From: Actinokineospora sp. NBRC 105648
GTDB lineage: Bacteria > Actinomycetota > Actinomycetes > Mycobacteriales > Pseudonocardiaceae
Direction of reading: 5' to 3'
NCBI RefSeq assembly: GCF_030269645.1
Contig: NZ_BSTR01000001.1
Coordinates: 115,740-179,739 of the forward strand
Length of the DNA: 64,000 nt
Positions 13,101 through 17,802 of the stretch are shown piece by piece (positions within the stretch are counted from its first letter, which is position 1; each line of letters begins with the position of its first letter). The position numbers and the translations under genes were made by a program. The notes beneath the pieces were generated by a model. The model made no database searches. It saw only the letters and a program-made list of their open reading frames with translations, and was not told the origin of the DNA.

Positions 13101-14757
13101 GAGCAAGTGGGCGGCGACCGGGCTGGCCGAGGACCACCTGGCGTCGTCGCGGGATCTTGGCTTCGCTGAGCGGTTCCCGGCTGTCGACGTGGTGTTGAAC
13201 GCGCTGGCCGGTGAGTTCGTGGACGCGTCGCTGGGGCTGTTGAAGCCGGGCGGCAGGTTCCTGGAGATGGGCAAGACCGACATCCGCCAGGGCGTTCCCG
13301 GGTACCGGGCCTACGACCTGGCCGAGGCCGGGCCTGACCGGATCGGCGAGATCCTTGCGTTGGTGCTGGCCCTGTTCGCGGCGGGGGTGCTCACGTTGCC
13401 GCCGCGCCGGGTCTGGGACGTGCGGCAGGCGCGCGAGGCGTTCCGGTTCATGAGCCAGGCGCGGCACGTCGGCAAGGTCGTGCTGACCGTCCCGCACGAG
13501 CCGGATCCCGCCGAGCCGGTGTTGATCACCGGTGGCACGGGTGCGCTGGGTGGTCTCGTGGCCCGGCACCTGGCGGCCGCCGGTCGGAAGAACTTGGTAC
13601 TGCTGAGCCGAAGCGGACCCGACGCGCCAGGTGTCCCCGAGTTGGTGTCTACTGTGGAGGGTCTCGGCGCGAAGGTCACCGTCGTGGCGGGCGATGCGGC
13701 GGAGCCGGACGCGGTCGTGCGCGAGTTTGGTGTGCGGTCGGTGTTCCACGCCGCTGGCGTCCTGGACGACGGCGTGTTCACCAGTCTCACCCCCGAGCGT
13801 GTCCGCGAGGTCCTGCACGCCAAGGCGGATGCCGCGTGGGCCTTGCACGAGGCGCTCCCGGACGCGGTCGAGTTCGTGCTGTTCTCCTCCATCGCCGCGA
13901 CCATCGGCACTCCCGGCCAGGCCGCCTACGCCGCTGCCAACGCGTACTTGGACGCGTTGGCTCAGCACCGACACGTGCGCGGGCAGTCGGCGCGCGCGTT
14001 GGCCTGGGGCCCTTGGGATCTCGACGGCGGCATGCTCGGTTCACTCGCGGACGAAGACCGAGACCGCTTGTCCCGCAGTGGCTTCCCTGCGCTGACAGCG
14101 TCGACGGGCCTCGCGCTGCTGGATCGGGCTCTAGCCGAGCCGACACCTGCGGTTGTCGCGGCGTTGGTGAACAACCGGGCGCTGCAAGACATCCCAGTGC
14201 TCCGGTCGTTGATCCGCACCACTCGACGAGCCGCGGGCGCCGCGGAATCCGCCCAGGGCTTGACGGACAGGCTGCTGGCCGCCTCGGCCACCGGGCGCGT
14301 CCGCCTGCTGGTCGACCTGGTCCGGGGCAACGCGGCCACCGTGCTCGGCTTCGCCGCCTCGACGGCCATCGACCCCGCCCGACCGTTCGCCGACCTGGGG
14401 TTCGACTCCCTCACCGCGGTCGAGCTGCGCAACCGCCTGGCCACCACCACCGGTGTCCGGCTGCCCGCCACCCTGGTCTTCGACCACCCGACCCCGGCGG
14501 CCCTGGCCGCCCGGCTGCTGGCGGAGCTCGTCCCGGCGCCACCGAGCCCGGCCGTCGCCCTGCTGGCCGATCTGGACCGGGTCGACGCGACCCTGGCCGA
14601 CCTCGGGGAAGGTGACGCCGCGCGGGTTCGCGCCCGGCTCACCGCGCTGCTGGCCAAGTTCGCGGCCGCCCCGGAACCCGGTGGGGACGAGGACCTCGCG
14701 GCGGCGACCGAGGACGACATCTTCGCCCTCATCGACAACGAGCTGGAGGGCGCGTAG
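4153..14757 (+). CDS. Modular type I PKS, two modules: KS-AT-KR-ACP / KS-AT-DH-ER-KR-ACP (3534 aa)
   Basis: The ATG lies 2 bases after the preceding PKS stop, so translation is probably coupled. The N-terminal 35 residues form a docking coiled coil ([20 protein letters not shown]). Module A has KS Cys201, AT Ser626 (GHSVGE) with HAFH at 717, KR NADPH loop at about 1184 and an ACP at about residue 1460. Module B has KS Cys1735, AT Ser2141 with HAFH at 2234, DH His2425, ER nucleotide loop HAAAGGVG at about 2956, KR loop at about 3126 and ACP Ser3419. The C-terminal tail (about 3470-3534) is a docking domain ending in acidic EDDIFALIDNELEGA, related in style to the tail of the loading-module PKS at 19920-35870. 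There is no thioesterase, so the chain passes to another protein. Oddities are a 125-residue insertion before the module A KR, a simple-repeat linker between the modules, and two in-frame TTA codons (8677, 9172). Confidence 0.98.
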   Translation: MSASIEQYVEALRTSLKETERLKARNRELADAAHEPIAIVGMACRLPGGVDSPEALWELVSTGGDGISDFPTDRGWDLGVLYDPESSRAGTSYSRQGGFVHDAGWFDPAFFGISPREAAAMDPQQRLLLETSWEVFERAGIDPQSLKGSRTGVFVGAATSGYATADAEGYGLTGTATSVLSGRVAYVLGLEGPAVTVDTACSSSLVALHMAARSLRAGECTLAIAGGVTVMASPAAFVEFSRQRGLAADGRCKSFAAGADGTGWSEGVALLLVERLADAQRHGHRVLAVVRGSAVNSDGASNGLTAPNGPSQRRVILDALASARLLPSDVDAVEAHGTGTVLGDPIEASALLAVYGQERAEPLWLGSVKSNIGHTQAAAGVAGVIKVVQSLRHGVLPATLHVDAPSSHVDWSTGAVSLLTEPRPWPSVDRPLRAGVSSFGVSGTNAHTIIEQAPGAVAEPGADEELPWFLSGRTPGAVRALAGRLRGVEESVADVAFSLATTRAALEHRAVVLPGADRAAALTALAAGVADESTVVGEVVAGKVAFLFTGQGAQRAGMGLALRAFPVFGTAFDDVCARLGLDVAVFSGPDLDRTELTQPALFALEVALFRLAESWGVVPQCVVGHSVGEIAAAHVAGVLSLDDACTLVSARARLMGALPAGGAMLAVESASVDLPLDLDLAAVNGPRSLVVSGPADAVAAFEASLSGVRVKRLPVSHAFHSRLMDPMLDEFAAVVSGLTFNAPTIPMTPTAPGSVDTPEYWVGQVRSTVRFADAVTTLHDKGFTRFVEVGPGGVLSAAVRSCVDDAVTIPLQRASLDELTAWWRALGSAYVAGIPITWPHPGRVVDLPTYPFQRSHFWPLPPAAASPRYKIEWTPLPSPVATLTGSWHILTRDPADPVATWCAEALRGHGATVTTGPVLSPADGVLSLLTDTHPEHPDLTQGVVDTLALLQDATATRVWIATQGAVVVGEEELVNPGAAPLWALARVAALEFPQRWGGAIDLPPVLDAAAAGLLVSALNGVEDQVAIRSAAPEPDLFSASARREAPALAESVESAQSKALAAVPEGALAALEPVGSPLHPDSAEGNAASLSAGPARRVELGRGVPAGAVRVESSTQVEGGSHGVSAAPLDASSVLPSESGLPIPSGITARLRSPSAFGLYGRRLAPAPVVPAEPWRARGTVLVTGGTGALGAHVARWLAGRGAEHLVLTSRRGPAAPGAVELAADLEAGGVRVTIAACDVSDVDALAALLAAHPPTSVFHAAGSGEFGPLRTATPADFAEVMSAKVTGAHNLAAALPDLDRFVLFSSVAAVWGSGSQAAYAVANAALDALAQQVGAVSVAWGPWAGSGMAGAESTVDYLRKRGLNPMEPAAAIAALGQAVDARESVTVADVDWPRFIPTFTASRPNQLFEALAPRVGPPPVAARVVDLDERALLELVRTEVAAVLGHADVAGVGPRRSFSDLGFDSLTAVELRDRLAGATGLRLPTTMVFDHPTPTALAADLRIRLEKLSTIHPQPPPRSPDSPAAPVDWPGAAPRVGWGTSSWGVGGSKESLGAGAGAGAGAGAVAVVGMACRYPGGVRSPEGLWDLVLRGADGVAAFPDDRGWDLGRVYDPDGGDGTSYVREGAFIDGVAEFDATFFGISPREALAMDPQQRLLLQASWEAFERAGIDPESLRGSRTGVYAGTSGQDYPMLLAGARDVSEGHQGTGNSASVLSGRIAYTFGLEGPTLTVDTACSSSLVALHLAVRALRQGECDLALAGGATVMATPTAFVEFSRQLGLAGDGRCKSFADAADGTGWGEGVGVVLVERLSDAIANGHPVLAVIRGSAVNSDGASNGLTAPNGPSQQRVIHQALADARLEASDVDVVEAHGTGTRLGDPIEAQALLATYGQHRDEPLYLGSVKSNLGHTQAASGVAGVIKMVMALRHGILPRTLHVDAPSSQVDWTEGAVELLARQRPWPDLERPRRAAVSSFGMSGTNAHVILESYVEEHLAPEGQRPRVVALPISAHAADRLAAQAEQLEGDLVDLAQSLSTRGALEHRAVLFNGLSLDNAVIGRADDGQTAFLFTGQGSQRAGMGRELHRAFPVFAEAFDAVRQRVPFDEDDIDQTVNAQAALFALEVALFRLVESWGVRPDVLIGHSVGELAAAHVAGVLDLDDACTLVAARARLMQALPTGGAMLAVEADDLDLGPGVCLAAVNGPSALVVSGDEDAVAALEAKCRAEGRKVKRLVVSHAFHSHHMDPMLDDFAKVAETLTYRAPTITLETTVDGDPATPGYWVRQVREPVRFAEAVARASGVTRCLELGPDGVLSATVDLPAAPALRSGRDEVETVLWAVAEVHVRGGEVDWRAITAGWGGRRIDLPTYAFARDRYWPTPSAWAGDVAAAGLGLVDHSLLGAGVGVAGSAGVIFTARLSTRSHPWLADHRVHGRVVLPGTAFVELALRAGDALGLATLDELVLHAPLVLDRAVQVQVSVTPDGEVGVHGREGEDSGWSDRPWTLHATGTLSAAGESNAVVEWPPPGESVDLSELYTDLAAAGLDYGPAFQGLRAAWRAEGAVYAEVALPDGSDATRFGLHPALLDAALHALAVDVSGSGGPGVPFAWSGVRLSATGASVLRVRLTSGDDGVSLHAVDPAGAPVVSVDRVVLRAAVVGGSVAPPLHRVAWVPVEPSEPSELRWAVVGGDPFGAAAGLRAAGATVVDADDADVLVLSPVGDDRLNLLLEREERPLVVLTRGAVAAEPGDDVPDVAGAAVWGLLRSAQTENPDWVRLVDIDGDPWTALVRSGSESQLAIRAGALLTPRVVPDPGTDLVAPSGPWRLDTTERGTLENLVLRPFDHGDLSVGEVRVSVRAAGLNFRDVLNALGMYPGEVAIGGEAAGVVTEVGPGVTRFAVGDRVLGLFSSAFAPVAVTDERLLARLPDDWTFVEGASIPIVYATAYYGLVDLGGLQRGESVLVHAAAGGVGMAAVQIARHLGAEVFGTASASKWAATGLAEDHLASSRDLGFAERFPAVDVVLNALAGEFVDASLGLLKPGGRFLEMGKTDIRQGVPGYRAYDLAEAGPDRIGEILALVLALFAAGVLTLPPRRVWDVRQAREAFRFMSQARHVGKVVLTVPHEPDPAEPVLITGGTGALGGLVARHLAAAGRKNLVLLSRSGPDAPGVPELVSTVEGLGAKVTVVAGDAAEPDAVVREFGVRSVFHAAGVLDDGVFTSLTPERVREVLHAKADAAWALHEALPDAVEFVLFSSIAATIGTPGQAAYAAANAYLDALAQHRHVRGQSARALAWGPWDLDGGMLGSLADEDRDRLSRSGFPALTASTGLALLDRALAEPTPAVVAALVNNRALQDIPVLRSLIRTTRRAAGAAESAQGLTDRLLAASATGRVRLLVDLVRGNAATVLGFAASTAIDPARPFADLGFDSLTAVELRNRLATTTGVRLPATLVFDHPTPAALAARLLAELVPAPPSPAVALLADLDRVDATLADLGEGDAARVRARLTALLAKFAAAPEPGGDEDLAAATEDDIFALIDNELEGA
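4255..8650 (+). other. PKS module KS-AT(malonyl)-KR(A-type)-ACP
   Basis: First module of the 3534-aa protein. GHSVGE and HAFH predict malonyl-CoA. The KR lacks LDD (HAAGSGEFGP) and has Trp in AVWGSGSQAAY, so an A-type L-hydroxyl is predicted. The structural half of the KR is interrupted between EDQVAIRSA and FGLYGRRLAP by about 125 extra residues. Confidence 0.85.
7243..7617 (+). other. In-frame insertion (~125 codons) in the KR structural subdomain, foreign codon use
   Basis: Sister modules run from EDQVAIR to a GVYARRL-like strand within about 5-10 residues. Here about 125 residues (about 1031-1155 of the protein) intervene, rich in Ala, Ser, Pro and Glu with no recognisable fold. Codon third positions are unusually rich in T (many gct, gtt, cct, ctt, ggt), unlike the GC3-biased flanks. 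That looks like DNA not originally coding in this frame. The insertion keeps the frame and the downstream KR is intact. Confidence 0.75.
8668..8811 (+). other. ACP-KS linker of non-coding-like sequence with a perfect DnaA-box 9-mer
   Basis: Between the first ACP and second KS the linker is about 60 residues instead of the usual 15-30, in low-complexity Pro, Gly, Ser and Trp. At the DNA level it starts with TTATCCACA (8677-8685, a perfect DnaA-box consensus) and a second TCCACA. It continues with GC-rich low-complexity sequence and an AAAGGAG purine run (8800-8806). Its TTA at 8677 is an in-frame leucine codon. It reads like captured intergenic DNA. Confidence 0.55.
8812..8846 (+). repeat. GGGGCC hexanucleotide tandem repeat, about 5.8 copies
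   Basis: Five perfect GGGGCC units followed by GGGGC, encoding an alternating Ala-Gly run immediately before the KS of the second module. A six-base unit changes length without shifting the frame. Runs of four G with CC spacers could form G-quadruplexes. Confidence 0.9.
8850..14520 (+). other. PKS module KS-AT(malonyl)-DH-ER-KR(B-type)-ACP, fully reducing
   Basis: Second module of the 3534-aa protein. DH has HxxxGxxxxP (His2425) and the LLDAALHAL Asp motif. ER has LNFRDVLNALG and [13 protein letters not shown] has HAAGVLDDGV, the classical LDD of B-type reductases. All reductive domains look active, so this extension yields a methylene. The start of the KS (about 8850-9370) uses more ggg, ttg and T-ending codons than the rest, including a TTA at 9172. 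Confidence 0.85.
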
Positions 14758-14761
14758 GGGG

Positions 14762-15145
14762 TCAGTCGCCGGTGGCGTTGACCGAGGGCACCGGGACCGG
14801 GTGCGGGTAGCGGTCGTCCCCGGGGAAGGTGCCGCCGAGCGGCAGCGCGCCGATGACCGGCACGGCGGCGGCGGGGGTGGTCATGTCCCACCCGACCCAG
14901 CCCGGGATGTAGCTGTTGCCGGGGCCGGTGATCTTGTTGCCGTCGATGTGGATGTGGCCGTTGACGCAGAGGCGGAAGCCTTGGTAGGTCACGTAGGTGA
15001 AGGCGTGCTTGGTCTTCTTGTCCTTCTTCGAGATCTCCACGAAGACGGCCTGGCGGAAGTCCGCGGCGTTGACCACGTTGGCGGCGTCCTGGTCGGTAAA
15101 GCTCGCGGGTGCGCCCCACTTGCAGGTGTCGGGGTTCCACGGCAT
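14762..15145 (-). CDS. Hypothetical protein, 127 aa, convergent with the PKS
   Basis: I do not recognise a family. The protein begins MPWNPDTCKWG, is polar, has a central section rich in Gly, Ile and aromatic residues (NGHIHIDGNKITGPGN) and a Pro-rich C-terminus. There is no signal peptide or membrane segment, and it has two cysteines. The start is supported by a strong purine-rich ribosome site (AGAGGAG read on the minus strand, about 6 bases upstream of the ATG). The gene ends 4 bases from the upstream PKS stop on the opposite strand, with no obvious terminator hairpin between them. Codon use is ordinary high-GC coding, and the frame is not simply antisense to another gene, so I judge it real. 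It shares the 15146-15332 intergenic region divergently with the carboxylase gene. Any role in the pathway is unknown. Confidence 0.7.
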   Translation of the reverse strand: MPWNPDTCKWGAPASFTDQDAANVVNAADFRQAVFVEISKKDKKTKHAFTYVTYQGFRLCVNGHIHIDGNKITGPGNSYIPGWVGWDMTTPAAAVPVIGALPLGGTFPGDDRYPHPVPVPSVNATGD

Positions 15146-15269
15146 GGTCCGCTCCTCTGTTCGACGGCAGGTCCACTCGATGGGAACAGCCGCCCGACCC
15201 CGCCGTCACCGTCCGCCGGGGCGGCTGTCGGCCCGCCCGGGCTGCCCCGGAGGCCGCACTGTCGGCATC

Positions 15270-15297
15270 TAGGGGCACCGGCGGGGGTGTTAGGGGT
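15270..15297 (+). promoter_or_regulatory. Heptamer direct repeat TAGGGGC-N14-TAGGGGT upstream of the carboxylase gene
   Basis: TAGGGGC at 15270-15276 and TAGGGGT at 15291-15297 are 21 bp apart start to start (two helical turns). The same pair with the same spacing occurs upstream of the loading-module PKS (19735-19762). The second copy lies where a -35 region would be relative to the candidate -10 box at 15320. Direct heptamers on one helix face are the style of SARP or OmpR-type activators. The actual regulator is not visible here. Confidence 0.55.
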
Positions 15298-15319
15298 GCT
15301 ACCGGTGACACGCCCGGCC

Positions 15320-15325
15320 TAGGTT
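15320..15325 (+). promoter_or_regulatory. Candidate -10 box TAGGTT for the carboxylase gene; possible leaderless start
   Basis: Matches the actinobacterial TAnnnT -10 form. It sits 7 bases before the GTG at 15333, so the predicted transcription start coincides with the start codon. No good Shine-Dalgarno precedes that GTG (only AGGCAG), which fits leaderless translation. Confidence 0.4.
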
Positions 15326-15332
15326 CAGGCAG

Positions 15333-15335
15333 GTG
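15333..15335 (+). promoter_or_regulatory. GTG start codon of the carboxylase gene without a clear ribosome site
   Basis: Only a weak AGGCAG immediately precedes it. Together with the -10-like TAGGTT seven bases upstream, the start may lie at the very 5' end of the mRNA. Confidence 0.35.
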
Positions 15336-16895
15336 ACCACCGCGGACCGGATCTCGGACTTGGCGGCCCGGCGTGATGAGGCCGTGGGGATCGCCGAGAA
15401 GCGGGCGGTGGACCGCCAGCACGCCAAGGGCAAGCTGACCGCGCGCGAGCGGGTCGACCTGCTGCTCGACCCGGGTAGCTTCGTCGAGCTCGACGAGTTC
15501 GCGCGGCACCGGTGCACCGATTTCGGGATGGAGCACAACCGGCCGTACGGCGACGGTGTGGTCACCGGTTACGGCACTGTGGACGGTCGCCAGGTCTGCC
15601 TGTTCTCCCAGGACTTCACCACGCTCGGCGGCAGCATGGGCGAGGCGTTCGGGAGCAAGGTGCTCAAGGTGATGGACCTGGCGATGAGCATCGGCTGCCC
15701 GATCATCGGCATCAACGACTCCGGTGGGGCGCGCATCCAGGAAGGCGTCGTCTCCCTGGCCTACTACGCCGAGCTCGGGATGCGCAACGTGCGCGCGTCC
15801 GGGGTCATCCCGCAGATCTCGTTGCTCATGGGGCCCTGCGCGGGCGGTGCGGTCTACTCGCCCGCGATCACCGACTTCACCGTGATGGTGGACAACACCT
15901 CGTACATGTTCGTGACCGGGCCCGAGGTGGTCGAAGCGGTCACCGGTGAGCGGACCTCGCTCGACGAGCTGGGTGGCCCGACGGTCAACGCCGAGGTCTC
16001 GGGCAACGCGCACTACGTCGGGCAGGACGAGCAGGACGCGATCTCGTGGGTGCAGACACTGCTCGGGTACCTGCCCGGCAACAACCTCGACCCGACGCCC
16101 AGCTACGACCACCCGAACACCGCCGAGGTGACCGAGCAGGATCGGGCACTGGACTCCCTCATCCCGGACGCGGACAACCGGGCGTACGACATCACCGAGC
16201 TGATCGCCGCCATCGTCGACGACGGGGAGTTCCAAGAGGTCCAGCCCAGCTACGCGCGCAACATCATCTGCGCGTTCGCCCGGGTCGATGGCCATTCCGT
16301 CGGTGTCGTGGCCAACAATCCGCTGTTCAGCGCCGGGGCCATCGATATCGCCGCCTCCGAGAAGGCCGCCCGGTTCGTCCGGTTCTGCGATGCCTTCAAC
16401 ATCCCGCTGCTGACCCTGGCCGATGTGCCCGGCTACCTGCCCGGCGTCGAGCAGGAGCGCGGCGGCATCGTCCGCCGGGGTGCCAAGCTGATCTACGCCT
16501 ACGCCGAGGCCACGGTCCCCAAGGTGACCGTCGTGACCAGGAAGGCCTACGGCGGCGGGTACGCCGTGATGGGCTCCAAGCACCTGGGTGCCGACGTCAA
16601 CCTCGCCTGGCCCACGGCCGAGATCGCGGTGATGGGCGCGACCGGCGCCGTGCAGGTGCTGCACCGCCGCTCGCTGCTCGCCGCCGAGCCGCAGGACCGG
16701 GCCCGGTTGGCCGCCGAACTCACCGACGAGTACCAGCGCACATTCAGCAACCCGTATGCTGCCGCCCAGCACGGGTACGTCGATCGGGTTATCCAACCCG
16801 CACACACGCGCATAGAGGTGTCGAGGGCGCTAAGACTCTTGAGGAACAAGAGAGTCCAACCGCCTACGCGCAAGCACGGGAACATCCCGCTCTAG
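15333..16895 (+). CDS. pccB: Acyl-CoA carboxylase beta subunit (propionyl-CoA carboxylase carboxyltransferase type), 520 aa
   Basis: Biotin-dependent carboxyltransferase subunit that transfers CO2 from carboxybiotin to an acyl-CoA, most likely making methylmalonyl-CoA. The length matches actinobacterial PccB/AccD5 proteins (about 520-550 aa). The N-terminal KLTARERVDLLLDPGSF is diagnostic. The two CoA oxyanion-hole segments are present: NDSGGARIQEGV (about residues 127-138) and YGGGYAVMGSKHL (about 405-417). Asp421 in GADVN sits at the position I recall as the substrate-specificity Asp (Asp422 of Streptomyces coelicolor PccB), favouring propionyl-CoA over acetyl-CoA. No alpha (biotin) or small epsilon subunit is next to it, so it would use partners encoded elsewhere. 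Its place beside a PKS whose loading AT looks methylmalonyl-specific suggests starter supply. Start GTG 15333 is chosen because the frame's homology begins within a few residues of it. Confidence 0.9.
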   Translation: MTTADRISDLAARRDEAVGIAEKRAVDRQHAKGKLTARERVDLLLDPGSFVELDEFARHRCTDFGMEHNRPYGDGVVTGYGTVDGRQVCLFSQDFTTLGGSMGEAFGSKVLKVMDLAMSIGCPIIGINDSGGARIQEGVVSLAYYAELGMRNVRASGVIPQISLLMGPCAGGAVYSPAITDFTVMVDNTSYMFVTGPEVVEAVTGERTSLDELGGPTVNAEVSGNAHYVGQDEQDAISWVQTLLGYLPGNNLDPTPSYDHPNTAEVTEQDRALDSLIPDADNRAYDITELIAAIVDDGEFQEVQPSYARNIICAFARVDGHSVGVVANNPLFSAGAIDIAASEKAARFVRFCDAFNIPLLTLADVPGYLPGVEQERGGIVRRGAKLIYAYAEATVPKVTVVTRKAYGGGYAVMGSKHLGADVNLAWPTAEIAVMGATGAVQVLHRRSLLAAEPQDRARLAAELTDEYQRTFSNPYAAAQHGYVDRVIQPAHTRIEVSRALRLLRNKRVQPPTRKHGNIPL

Positions 16896-16945
16896 CGGCA
16901 CAAGCGTGATCAGCGGTTCACTTTGGTGACTGCCCGCGACTGTAC

Positions 16946-16966
16946 GATCACCGCCGCCCGGTGATC
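16946..16966. promoter_or_regulatory. Perfect 8-bp inverted repeat (GATCACCG-N5-CGGTGATC) upstream of the ABC transporter genes
   Basis: Arms 16946-16953 and 16959-16966 are exact reverse complements with a 5-base spacer. The repeat lies 33 bases before the ATPase start and overlaps a weak TACGAT (16943-16948, TAnnnT-type -10). A repressor operator for the exporter is a reasonable reading. With only 5 bases in the loop it could also act as an RNA hairpin, but no U-tract follows, so it is not a typical terminator of the carboxylase gene. Confidence 0.45.
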
Positions 16967-16998
16967 ACGGGCAAAAGCACACGAAGGGGACTAGCAGC

Positions 16999-17802
16999 GT
17001 GAGCGCAGTGCAGCCGCAGGTAGATGACACAGGCGGTACGCCCGAGACAGCGGCCTTCCGTCTCCTCGGCCTGCACAAGGTGTTCGGGGAGTACACCGCC
17101 GTCGACCGCGTGGACCTCACCGTCGCCCCTGGCTCGTTCTACGGCCTCGTCGGCCCCAACGGCGCCGGCAAGACGACCGCGCTGTCTATGGCTGTCGGCC
17201 TGCTGCGCCCTGACGAGGGCCGTTCGCTGGTCTTCGGCGTAGATGTTTGGGAAGACCCTCTTAGCGCGCGCAAGCTCATGGGCGTACTCCCTGACGGTCT
17301 TGCCCTCCCCGAACGCCTTACCGGCCGAGAGCTGCTCACCTACCTGGGGCAGCTGCGCGGTCTGGACGCCAAGACCACCGCGGACCGCGCCGAAGAGCTC
17401 TTGCACGTCATGGAGCTGACCGGCGACGCCGAACGCACCCTCGTCGTGGACTACTCCACCGGCATGCGCAAGAAGATCGGCCTTGCCACGGCCCTGCTGC
17501 ACGGCCCGCGGCTGCTGGTCCTCGACGAGCCGTTCGAGGCGGTCGACCCGGTGTCGGCGGCCACCATCAAGCGGATCCTGAACCGGTTCGTCGGCGGTGG
17601 CGGCTCGGTGCTGCTGTCCAGCCACGTGATGGCCCTGGTCGAGCAGCTGTGCGACACGGTCGCGGTCATGGCCAGGGGCCGGGTCGTCGCCGAGGGGCCG
17701 CTCGCCGAGGTGCGCGGCGCCACCACGCTCGAGGAGACCTTCGTCGAACTGGTCGGCGTCCGGGTCGGCGGCGGGGAGGGCCTGTCGTGGCTGGCGTCCT
17801 GA
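16999..17802 (+). CDS. ABC transporter ATP-binding protein (ABC-2/drug-export type), 267 aa
   Basis: Cytoplasmic ATPase of an exporter. Walker A is GPNGAGKTT (residues 52-60, Lys58). The signature is degenerate, YSTGMRKKIG from Tyr152, as is usual for ABC-2 drug and lipid exporters rather than the canonical LSGGQ. Walker B is LLVLDEPFEAVDP with Asp176 and Glu177, and the switch His is His209 in SSHV. The GTG start at 16999 is preceded by an AAGGGG ribosome site at about 9 bases. The stop lies inside the permease start region (16-base overlap), so the two form a translationally coupled pair. Likely role by position: export or self-protection for the polyketide. Substrate is not shown by sequence. 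Confidence 0.92.
   Translation: MSAVQPQVDDTGGTPETAAFRLLGLHKVFGEYTAVDRVDLTVAPGSFYGLVGPNGAGKTTALSMAVGLLRPDEGRSLVFGVDVWEDPLSARKLMGVLPDGLALPERLTGRELLTYLGQLRGLDAKTTADRAEELLHVMELTGDAERTLVVDYSTGMRKKIGLATALLHGPRLLVLDEPFEAVDPVSAATIKRILNRFVGGGGSVLLSSHVMALVEQLCDTVAVMARGRVVAEGPLAEVRGATTLEETFVELVGVRVGGGEGLSWLAS

Larger units (their letters stand above)
15146..15332. other. Divergent intergenic region (187 bases) between the unknown gene and the carboxylase gene
   Basis: Holds the minus-strand ribosome site of the unknown gene near 15150 and, on the + strand, a heptamer direct repeat (15270-15297) and a candidate -10 element (15320-15325). The remainder is GC-rich with no other structure I can support. 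Confidence 0.7.

Noticed and set aside
14700-14760. Thioesterase or release domain at the end of the two-module PKS
   Set aside because: The protein ends about 110 residues after the ACP serine with helical, acidic docking sequence. No GxSxG hydrolase motif follows.
13962-16805. Very long antisense open frame (and similar ones at 17451-19694, 10126-12042, 12316-13974, 25998-28151, 34329-36764, 45246-47786)
   Set aside because: These are shadows of strongly GC3-biased genes: His/Arg/Gly/Asp-rich, no domains, and antisense to clearly functional PKS, carboxylase or permease frames.
17649-17786. N-terminal extension of the permease frame
   Set aside because: It encodes an Arg/Gly-rich shadow of the ATPase gene. 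A strong ribosome site and the first membrane segment support GTG 17787.
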